Origin: Flavobacterium hydrocarbonoxydans
GTDB lineage: Bacteria; Bacteroidota; Bacteroidia; Flavobacteriales; Flavobacteriaceae
Direction: 5' to 3'
Assembly (NCBI RefSeq): GCF_009789235.1
Contig: NZ_WSTB01000002.1
Location: 124,001-188,000 of the forward strand
DNA length: 64,000 nucleotides
The notes beneath the pieces are model-generated. The model saw only the letters and a program-made list of their open reading frames with translations, had not been told where the DNA came from and did no database searches. Each line of letters starts with the position of its first letter. Position 1 is the stretch's first letter. A program made the position numbers and the translations under genes. Positions 43,078 through 51,900 of the stretch are shown in pieces.

Positions 43078-45515
43078 TTCAGTTCGTGTTGTAAAGCCAG
43101 CAAAAGGTCTTCTGTTTTGGCCTTAAAATCTTCAAAAGCCATTTGTAGATCAATATTTACCAAATTATTTTCTTCAAGTCTATTTAATATTTTAGCAATT
43201 TCGTTAGCCTGGATTTGTTTGAACATTGGCGTTATGCGATGTGCAATCGAATTTATCTCTTTATTATTCTTCTCGGTGACAGCCTTTTCTAAAAGCGGGA
43301 AAATTTCACGGGTATTTTCAATAAAAGATTTTAAAACTTCACGCAAAGCCTCTTCATCATTGCCTAAAAAATCTTTCAAAGTTTCCAGTGAATACAGCTG
43401 AACCGGCAAATCAGCAACCGACTCATCCTGACCATGATCCGGAATACTGGTATTGTCTAAAATATGCTGAATGGTTTCCAGCAAAACTTTAGGCGAATAA
43501 GGTTTTTTTATAATAGTAGTAAATCCTGCCTGGGTATAAACTGAAAAATCTAAATCTGCACGACCTGTCAAGGCAATAATAGGCTGGTTGGTATAAGTGG
43601 TATTGGCATCATTACGCAGGCTATCTGCAAACATAAAGCCATCCATTTCCGGCATTTGAATATCGGTTATAACAAAATCAAATTGAGCGGTTTTCATTAC
43701 TTTTAAAGCGTCCTTGGCTTTGTTAAAGGATAAAACATGATGCTTTTCCTGTTTCAAAACACTACTGGTCAATCCCAGCAAATTGGGGTCATCATCGACG
43801 ATTACAAAAGTCTGTTTTTTAGTATTTAACGGTCCTGTTTTCTTTGTTTCCACAACTGAATTTTCACTGCTATCAAACTGTAATGGCAGTTTAACTTCAA
43901 AGGTACTCCCCTTTCCAAATGTGCTTTCCAAATTTAATTGTCCGCCCAATATGGCAATTATCTTTTTGCAGATAGCCAATCCTAAACCGGTGCCACCATA
44001 TTTCTTTTCGATACTTTCATTAGCCTGTGCAAATTCTTCAAAAACCAATTGTTGATTTTCTTCTTTTATCCCAATGCCGGAATCTTCAATTTTAATAACA
44101 AAAAAGGGCTCATCGGACAAAGCATATCCATTGATTTTAATAAAACCTTCTTCTGTAAATTTAAAAGCATTACCAATGATGTTACTTAATATTTGTTTCA
44201 GTCTGAAAGGATCTCCGATGATTCTTCTATTGAAACTTTCATCAACTGAAATAATCAGTTCAATATTTTTCTGTTTGTAAACTGACTGAATATTATGTGC
44301 TACTTCATAAATAGTTTCTGTTAATGAAAAAGGTACTTTTTCGATAGCTATTTTACCTGCTTCAATTTTAGAAAAGTCTAATAAATCCTGCACCAGCTGC
44401 GAAATATATTCGGAGGAGTTTTTAATATTTTTAACAAAATACGATTGTTTGGTATTGATTGCAGAATTACCCAAAAGTTCCGTGTATCCTACTATGGTAC
44501 TCAATGGCGTTTTCAAATCATGGCTGACGGTTGAGATAAGCTGCTCCCTGCTTTTGAGTAAGTTTTGCGTTTTATAATTGGCAATCTCCAACTGTTTTTT
44601 ATAGAGCTGCGTTTTCGAATAATCACTAACAATTAATATCGAGAAAAAAACCGTTAGCAATAAACCAATAATAGCCGATGCCGTCACAATTTCATTTACC
44701 CTTTTAAGCGATTTATCTTTTAAGGCATTGTTTTTAATGGTGTTGATAATGATTTCTCTTTCGATGATACGAAGCACTTTTCGAAGTTGTTCAGAAATTG
44801 CTATTTCGTTTTTAAGCAATTTATTTTCTTCAAAATTTAAAGATTCCTTTTTCTTTTCGGTTTCTCTTTTTACCGTACTTAACAGTTTTTTTGAAGTGGA
44901 TAAAATCGAATCCGAAGCTTTTTTACTCAGTGTATTGGTACTGTCATCGGGAATATTTTGGTTTAGATAATCTACATATCTCTGGAGTACAGAACGCTGA
45001 TATCCTCCCAAATCATTTGGTTTTTTAGTGAAGTCACTCAGTTCCAGTTTACGTAATTTGAATTCTAATTTGGTAATTTCATCAATAGCGTTATTGACAG
45101 AAACCTCATCATTCGCCTTATTTTTTATCGTTTTTAGTTTTCTGATGTTCTCCGTTTTTTCAGAAAGAAAATAGGTAACACTGTCCAACAATGTTTTTTG
45201 ATATTGGGTAGTTACTAACTGTTTCAGTGTATCAATTCTTGATTTTAAAGAATCCTGCTCTACTATATAACTCTTAAAATCTGTTTCAGAATTGGTCTGT
45301 ATTGTTTTTCGGGCTAAACTTTCCGTTTTATAAACATTCGAAAACAATTTGCTTATTTTTAAAATCTTTGTTTTTTCAAAGGCAATTTTACTTTCAAGCT
45401 GAGAATAAACCACATTTTCTGAATACAAAAACCAGCCAACACTTACCACTAAAGCAGCCAAAGCCACGTAACTAAAAAGTACTTTTATCGGAGTATAGCT
45501 GTTTTTGCTTTGCAT
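43074..45515 (-). CDS. Hybrid histidine kinase with receiver and Hpt domains
   Basis: An 813-residue protein. TM1 about 12-31, a long coiled-coil-rich periplasmic sensor (35-270), TM2 about 277-297, HisKA with His332 (VSHDLKTPLSTIVG), HATPase with N box about 445-455, DSGIGIKEENQ and GGTGLGLAICKK, a receiver domain with Asp618 (VITDIQMPEMDG), and a C-terminal Hpt domain with His759 (INSIAHRITPMF). A full intramolecular relay plus an Hpt outlet suggests phosphotransfer to a separate regulator, the convergent NtrC-type gene being the obvious partner. The two stop codons overlap by 4 nt. Confidence 0.92.
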   Translation of the reverse strand: MQSKNSYTPIKVLFSYVALAALVVSVGWFLYSENVVYSQLESKIAFEKTKILKISKLFSNVYKTESLARKTIQTNSETDFKSYIVEQDSLKSRIDTLKQLVTTQYQKTLLDSVTYFLSEKTENIRKLKTIKNKANDEVSVNNAIDEITKLEFKLRKLELSDFTKKPNDLGGYQRSVLQRYVDYLNQNIPDDSTNTLSKKASDSILSTSKKLLSTVKRETEKKKESLNFEENKLLKNEIAISEQLRKVLRIIEREIIINTIKNNALKDKSLKRVNEIVTASAIIGLLLTVFFSILIVSDYSKTQLYKKQLEIANYKTQNLLKSREQLISTVSHDLKTPLSTIVGYTELLGNSAINTKQSYFVKNIKNSSEYISQLVQDLLDFSKIEAGKIAIEKVPFSLTETIYEVAHNIQSVYKQKNIELIISVDESFNRRIIGDPFRLKQILSNIIGNAFKFTEEGFIKINGYALSDEPFFVIKIEDSGIGIKEENQQLVFEEFAQANESIEKKYGGTGLGLAICKKIIAILGGQLNLESTFGKGSTFEVKLPLQFDSSENSVVETKKTGPLNTKKQTFVIVDDDPNLLGLTSSVLKQEKHHVLSFNKAKDALKVMKTAQFDFVITDIQMPEMDGFMFADSLRNDANTTYTNQPIIALTGRADLDFSVYTQAGFTTIIKKPYSPKVLLETIQHILDNTSIPDHGQDESVADLPVQLYSLETLKDFLGNDEEALREVLKSFIENTREIFPLLEKAVTEKNNKEINSIAHRITPMFKQIQANEIAKILNRLEENNLVNIDLQMAFEDFKAKTEDLLLALQHELN

Positions 45516-45604
45516 AGAAAGTTGGTATTTAGGCTTAAATTTTTAGAAAGTGAATGTACTACAAATTACCAAAATTTTTCTGGTTACAAAAGCTAAATAT
45601 ATTA

Positions 45605-45637
45605 TAAAAAAAAGCCGCTGAACAAAGTCAGCGGCTA
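45605..45637 (-). terminator. Terminator downstream of the S9 peptidase gene
   Basis: On the minus strand AGCCGCTGA pairs with TCAGCGGCT (45613-45621 with 45628-45636, 6-nt loop) followed by a T-run. Also lies between the kinase start and the peptidase stop. Confidence 0.85.
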
Positions 45638-45662
45638 TTCTTACAATATAATTACCTGTCTG

Positions 45663-47564
45663 TTAAAGTGTTTCTCCTAACCATTTGAAAAATTCACTTT
45701 GCCACACCTGAGCGTTCTGCGGATGCAAAACCCAGTGATTTTCATCCGGAAAATACAACAATCGGCTTTTGATTCCTCTTAATTGCGCCGCCTGAAAAGC
45801 TTCCTGACTTTGTCCAATTGGCACACGAAAATCTTTTCCTCCCTGAATAATCAAAATTGGTTTATTCCAGTTTCCAACCAGACTTGCCGGGTTAAAAGTC
45901 GTATAGGCTTTTTGCGCTACGGCATTGTCTTTTTCCCAATAAGCACCACCAAAATCCCAGTTGTTAAAGAAAACTTCTTCGGTTGTTCCAAACATACTTT
46001 GTGTATTGAATACGCCATCATGTGCAATAAAAGTCTTGAAACGGTTTTTATGAATTCCGGCTAAATAAAACACCGAATATCCTCCGTAACTTGCTCCCAC
46101 ACAACCCAAACGGGCGTTATCAACATAGTTTTCTTTGGCAACAGCATCAATGGCAGAAAGATAATCGTCCATAACCTGTCCGCCCCAGTCTTTACTAATT
46201 TGCTCGTTCCACTCTACTCCGTGTCCTGGCATCCCGCGACGATTTGGCGCTACAACTACATAGCCTTTTGCAGCCATTAACTGAAAATTCCAACGGAAAG
46301 AATACGATTGTGTCAATGGCGCTTGAGGCCCTCCCTGACAAAATAATAAAGTTGGATATTTTTTAGACGCATCAAAATTTGGAGGCAAAATTACCCAAAC
46401 CAGCATTTTTTTACCGTCTGTTGTGGTAACATAACGTTTTTCGGTTTTGCTTAACGCTATTGTTTTGTAGGTTTCCGTATTGATGTTTGATAATTGTTTC
46501 CAGCTGTTTTTCTTCAGATTAAAAGAAAAAATCTCCGAAGCATGATTCATATCAGAACGGGTTACAAGAATTTCATCACCTGCAAAACCAATTAAATCAT
46601 TCACATCAAAATCACCATTGGTCAATTGACGCACCTGAATGGCAATTCGGGTCAGTCCAGGAAAATTAACTGTAAAAAGTTGTTTTGTTCCGTCGATTGG
46701 CGCTACAAAAAATACATTTTTACCGTCTTTACTCCAGATAAAACTTTCTACAGTTCCATCCCAATTCGCTGTTAAGTTGGTTTTGATCCCTTTAAAATCA
46801 ACAATAATATCATTTTTATCCGATTCATAACCGTCACGTTTCATTTGCAGCCAGCTCAGATTTCCAGTAGGAGAAAATTGCGGAGCCGTATCGTATCCTA
46901 AATTATCTTCGGTTCTGTTGATGGTTTTTTGAGTTTCTAAATTATACTCGTAAATATTGGTGTTGGTCGAAATTGCATAAGCTGTTCCCGCTTTTTTCTT
47001 GCACACATACAAGATGTTTTTTCCGTCCGGAGACCAGATATAATCTTCGTCTCCGCCAAAAGGTTTTTGTGGCGAATCGAAATTTTCTCCCTTTAAAATA
47101 TCAATTCCAGCTGCACCTTCTTTATTCTCTTTATAAAAAACGTGGTTAAATTTCCCTTCATTCCAGGTATCCCAATGACGATAATCCAAACCGTCATAAA
47201 TCTGAACGTCTGATTTGTCAAGATTCGGATAAAAATCTTTTCCTAAAACTTTTTCCAGTTTTACCTCTTCATTATAAACTAAAAATTTTCCGTCAGGCGA
47301 AATGTTTTTATCGGCCAAAACTTCTTTTGTGTCTTTGATTTCAGTTGCAGTTCCGCCATTAACAGGCAAAACATACACTTTCGAACTCGATTTATTTTCT
47401 TCAACCGAAGGCGTTGAAACCTTAAAAACAACATTTTTTCCATCTTTCGAAAGTCCAAGTGGTGTTACTCTTCCTAATTTCCACAACAATTCCGGCGACA
47501 TTACATTCTGCCCTACAGCGCTTAAACTCATCATTATTAAGGTTGTAAATAATACTTTTTTCAT
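45663..47564 (-). CDS. Exported S9-family prolyl oligopeptidase-like peptidase
   Basis: A 633-residue protein from the ATG at 47564 (MKKVLFT). A longer in-frame ORF upstream covers repeat DNA. Signal peptide about 1-19 (SAVGQ). Beta-propeller-like N-terminal half with repeated SPDGK/WSKDGK blades, then a C-terminal alpha/beta-hydrolase domain: Ser near 490 in GASYGGYSVF, Asp in GGKDFRVP and His in DENHWVLHP. It resembles dipeptidyl aminopeptidase/acylaminoacyl-peptidase types (DPP/AAP, S9C) and cleaves small peptides in the periplasm or outside the cell. Confidence 0.92.
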   Translation of the reverse strand: MKKVLFTTLIMMSLSAVGQNVMSPELLWKLGRVTPLGLSKDGKNVVFKVSTPSVEENKSSSKVYVLPVNGGTATEIKDTKEVLADKNISPDGKFLVYNEEVKLEKVLGKDFYPNLDKSDVQIYDGLDYRHWDTWNEGKFNHVFYKENKEGAAGIDILKGENFDSPQKPFGGDEDYIWSPDGKNILYVCKKKAGTAYAISTNTNIYEYNLETQKTINRTEDNLGYDTAPQFSPTGNLSWLQMKRDGYESDKNDIIVDFKGIKTNLTANWDGTVESFIWSKDGKNVFFVAPIDGTKQLFTVNFPGLTRIAIQVRQLTNGDFDVNDLIGFAGDEILVTRSDMNHASEIFSFNLKKNSWKQLSNINTETYKTIALSKTEKRYVTTTDGKKMLVWVILPPNFDASKKYPTLLFCQGGPQAPLTQSYSFRWNFQLMAAKGYVVVAPNRRGMPGHGVEWNEQISKDWGGQVMDDYLSAIDAVAKENYVDNARLGCVGASYGGYSVFYLAGIHKNRFKTFIAHDGVFNTQSMFGTTEEVFFNNWDFGGAYWEKDNAVAQKAYTTFNPASLVGNWNKPILIIQGGKDFRVPIGQSQEAFQAAQLRGIKSRLLYFPDENHWVLHPQNAQVWQSEFFKWLGETL

Positions 47565-47589
47565 AATAAAAATTCTAATTTTCTCAGTG

Positions 47590-47770
47590 CTAAAAGTACA
47601 ACTTTTAAATTCCAATTTAGAAATTCCAAATCCCAAAATTTAATTTGAAATTCCAAATTCCATTAGAAAAGATTATTATTTAGTTCATTTTTGGAATTTG
47701 GAATTTCTTTATTGGCATTTGAATTTTCTGAGTTGGAATTCGGAATTTAAAAAATTGGGATTTCCTTTTT
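47590..47770. repeat. Inverted AAATTCCAAATTCC / GGAATTTGGAATTT repeat block
   Basis: Clusters of AAATTCCAAAT (about 47608-47660) face clusters of GGAATTTGGAATTTC (about 47694-47760) in the opposite sense, with TTTCTGAG and CCCAAAATTT units. It could fold as a loose long hairpin. It matches the microrepeat near 5320. No gene is visible in the 267-nt spacer between the S9 peptidase and the FAD oxidoreductase. Confidence 0.55.
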
Positions 47771-47831
47771 TTTGTAATTTATATTCCTACAGAATTCAAA
47801 AAAAAATGTACTTTTAACAAAATTTTCAAAC

Positions 47832-48944
47832 ATGGAGTTAAGTTATTGGGAACTAAAAAACTGGTTCACAAATATCGATTATACCATCGTAGGAAGTGGT
47901 ATAGTTGGTTTGCACACAGCTTTACGCTTACGCGAAAGATTCCCAACCGCAAAAATTCTCGTGTTAGAAAAAGGCATGTTGCCGCAGGGTGCCAGTACTA
48001 AAAATGCCGGTTTTGCCTGTTTCGGAAGTCTTTCAGAAATTATTGATGATTTAATAACACACACTGAAGATGATGTGGTCAGGCTGATTGAGAAACGCTG
48101 GCAGGGTTTGCAATTACTTCGAAAAAGACTGGGTGATACCGCAATAGATTTCAAACCTTATGGTGGTTATGAACTTTTTCTTAAAGAAGATGAAAGCAGT
48201 TTTAGCGAATGTATTTCGAAATTACCTTTTGTCAATGAAATTCTAAAACCTCTTTTTAAAGCCGATGTTTTCTCTAAAGAAGTTGATCGTTTTGGTTTCG
48301 AAAATACCAACGAATACTTAATTTTCAATCCGTTTGAAGCTCAGATTGATACCGGAAATATGATGCAGGAATTGCTCAGGCAAGCTGTTGCCGCTAATAT
48401 TTTAATTCTGAATCAGCAAACCGTAACTTCTTATACCGATGCGGGAAATCATGTAGAAATTGTACTGAATGATTTTAGCTTCACTTCAAAAAAAATACTT
48501 TTTGCCACCAATGGTTTTGCCAACAGCTTAACCAATGGCGCTGTAAAACCAGCCAGAGCACAGGTTTTAATTACAGAACCCATCCCGAACTTAGACATCA
48601 AAGGCACTTTTCATCTGGATAAAGGGTATTATTATTTCAGGAATATTGGCGATAGAATTCTATTGGGAGGCGGACGAAATTTAGATTTTGAGACCGAAAC
48701 CACCACCGAATTTGGTCAGACCGAAATTGTACAAAACAAACTGGAAAGTTTACTTAGAGAAGTCATTTTACCCAACCATAATTTCCAAATTGCCCACCGC
48801 TGGAGCGGTATAATGGGTGTAGGAAACAGCAAGAATCCTGTAGTTACACAACTTTCTGAAAATGTATGCTGCGGAGTACGTTTAGGCGGAATGGGAGTCG
48901 CCATAGGCAGTTTAATAGGAACCGAATTAGCCGATTTAATATAA
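47832..48944 (+). CDS. FAD-dependent oxidoreductase (DAO family)
   Basis: A 370-residue D-amino-acid-oxidase-type flavoprotein. The dinucleotide motif is IVGSGIVGLHTALRLRERF (about 20-38), followed by an ATG-like TKNAGFACFGS FAD contact and the C-terminal FAD end GVRLGGMGVAIGSLIG. It oxidises an amine or amino acid with FAD. The substrate is unknown. Ends 38 nt before the start of the giant secreted protein. Confidence 0.87.
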   Translation: MELSYWELKNWFTNIDYTIVGSGIVGLHTALRLRERFPTAKILVLEKGMLPQGASTKNAGFACFGSLSEIIDDLITHTEDDVVRLIEKRWQGLQLLRKRLGDTAIDFKPYGGYELFLKEDESSFSECISKLPFVNEILKPLFKADVFSKEVDRFGFENTNEYLIFNPFEAQIDTGNMMQELLRQAVAANILILNQQTVTSYTDAGNHVEIVLNDFSFTSKKILFATNGFANSLTNGAVKPARAQVLITEPIPNLDIKGTFHLDKGYYYFRNIGDRILLGGGRNLDFETETTTEFGQTEIVQNKLESLLREVILPNHNFQIAHRWSGIMGVGNSKNPVVTQLSENVCCGVRLGGMGVAIGSLIGTELADLI

Positions 48945-48982
48945 AAAAACAAAACCAACGAACCATAACAAGCCCCCCAAAC

Positions 48983-51900
48983 ATGCAAAAAACTACTTTA
49001 GTAATTCTTTTTTCTTTATTTAGTTTATTTTTTTCACAAGCCAATCCCAAACCTACATTCAAATCTTTTGACATTAATTTTGATGTTACCGTTTCTTTAA
49101 TCGGGGAAGTTATGGTCGAATACCATGATTACAATCCGTTAGTAACGTACGACTGGCAATTTGAATATGGTCCTGTAGGCTTTCTGCCGGGAACAGGAAC
49201 CTCTCAAACAATTTCAGGAATCGACTTTTACAGATTCAACATCGACCCCTTAAAAAAATACGAGTTCAGGGTAAGAGAAAGACATTTAGACGGTGTCAAC
49301 CTGGTATGGGGTGCCTGGTCGCAAACCAAGACTGTATTTGCCACCAGCGACAAAGTGTATTCTGTGGGTTATACAACCGATTTTAATAATCAAAAAGAAA
49401 GTGAATTAGAATGGAGAGGATATGTATATAACAATAGATATGCTTTTGTAGGCATTTCAACAGGAGAAAATCATAGCGATTCGGACGAGAAAGGTTCTTC
49501 GGGAGAAATGTCCAATACTAATTATGACGATAATGGCCATGTTGCTTTTATCTCCCCTAAATTTAATGATTTAGCCACAGACCGTAAGATAAAATTCTGG
49601 CTTACCAACTTTTATACCGATGAAGAATTGTTGGTAGGTACGATGAGTGATCCAAGTGATTTGAATACTTTTCATTTGCTTTCAGAAGTTACTTATAAAA
49701 GCGGCGCAGACTGGAACCTAGAAACGGTTTATTTTAATAATTATAACGGAACAGATGAGTATGTCGTGTTTCTTTATAAACCAAAATATTCCGGAGTTAA
49801 TAGTTACATCAATATTGATGATTTTAGCTATGAAACGGCTTCGAACTGCTTTAATCTGACTGATTTTAAAATTAGTGATATTAAGGAAAACTCAGCTCAG
49901 ATAAGTTTTGTGGGACTTAATCAGGATAATTTTCAGGTAAGCTTAACGAATGTTACCAAACGTACTACACAGGTTTTTAATACAACAAGCAGTCCTTTTG
50001 ATTTAACTAATTTATCCGGAAATACTGATTACGAAGTAAAAGTAAGAGCCAACTGTATCGATGATTTGTTTTCGAACTGGACTACTCCTATTCAATTCAA
50101 AACTCCTTGTATTACCGTTACTGACGGATATTCAAATTCTTTTGAAGGCGCTGATTATTTCGACCTTTGCTGGAATACAATTGCAACTGGTGCCGTTGTA
50201 AGTAAAGATTCTGAAGATTTGCCGTGGTTTAATGAACCTTTGCCTAAAACCGGAACCAAGAAAATCGTGATGCGAACGCATAGTGCATCTTCAACTCAAA
50301 AAGCCTTTCTTATAACACCTTATGTTACAGATCTGGATGCGGATAAAAGAATTAAATTCAGCCTCCTTGCGTATGATACTTATGATGGTTACAATACCAA
50401 CTCTTTGACTATTGGTACTATGTCTGACCCGGCGGACGCGTCAACTTTCATTGCGCTAAAAACCATTTCACCTACTGAAATGAATGAAATTGACAATCCA
50501 TACAAATCAAATCTTTGGAAAGAACATACTGTTTATTTAGACAATTATCAAAAAAGCAATAACCATCAATATATTGCTATTAAACAAAATAGCGAAGGCA
50601 CCGGTACTTTCTGTATAGACGATTTTAGCTATGATACAGCACCGGCCTGTTTAGAACCTTTAAATCCAAAAACCATAGATTTCGAATACGATTCGGCTAC
50701 GGTTACCTGGGAAAATTACAAACCAGCTTCTGAATGGCAGATCGAATACGGTCCAAAAGGATTTGCTCACGGTTCGGGAACTATCGTAAATGCTACAGCA
50801 TCGCCTTTTAAAATAACCGAATCAGTCTCTGACGATACCGAATATGATTTTTATGTACGTGCCAAATGCGGCAGCGATTATAGTAACTGGTCTGACAAAG
50901 GTTATTTCAGAACCAAATGTTTAGGTTTAACTGCAGGTTATAACGAAGATTTTGAAACTGCCGAATTTGAAAAACAAGGCTGCTGGACCAGAGTTACACC
51001 TTATGTGTACCAAAGATACTGGACAAAAGATCGTTTTATAAAAGTTAATATTCAGAAAGCAGGCGGAACCGGAGCAAAAAGCGGTTTACGTTCGATGATA
51101 TTATCCAATACATTAGATGCTCCTTTTCCTGCAGGTACCGGACAAAAAGCAGACAGAGTGGTTCTGGTATCGCCAAGACTGAAAGATTTTGATCATTACA
51201 AAAAAATCAATTTCTGGATGGTGAGCCCTAAAGAAACCTACAATCAGGATGTCGAACTTATAATAGGAACGCTTTCTGATCCTGAAGATTACAGCACTTT
51301 TACGCCTTATACCACTATTAAAATTCCGGTTGAGAATTTAGCGACATGGCTGAATTATGAAGTTGATTTTTCTAATTATTACGGAACAGATAAGTTTATC
51401 GGTTTCAAACATGCTGTAAAGAATTATAATCTAAGACGATTTGTAATAGATGATTTTAGTTATTTAGAAAATGACTGTCCAAAACCAAGTAATTTGGGAG
51501 CAAGACAATCTGGTACTAACAGTGTAACTTTAGACTGGAAAGACAATAACAGCAAAAAACAATCAGACAGCTGGGATATTGAATACGGACCAAAAGGTTT
51601 TACTGAAGGTACCGGAACAATAATCAATGTAAAAACAAACCCTTATACTCTGGAAGGAATAGATTCAAATACGTTCGAGTACAGAGTGAGAACGTATTGC
51701 GAGGTGAATATGCCAAGTCAATGGAGTGACCCTTATACCTTTAAAACAACGTGTACAAAAACAGCACCTTTTGCAGAAGATTTTGATCAGTATCCAACCA
51801 ATGTCATGGTCATACCTTATTTTTGCTGGACGACCAATATTTATCAGTATTCAAGAGTCTATGAACATAATCTGATTAATGTTACCAGTGCTCCAAATGT

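Noticed and set aside
45543..45662. Spacer between the hybrid kinase and the S9 peptidase examined for a small gene
   Set aside because: Only the minus-strand terminator at 45605-45637 is supported.
48866..48982. Upstream extension of the giant T9SS protein
   Set aside because: It overlaps the end of the FAD oxidoreductase gene and lacks a signal peptide; the ATG at 48983 gives one.
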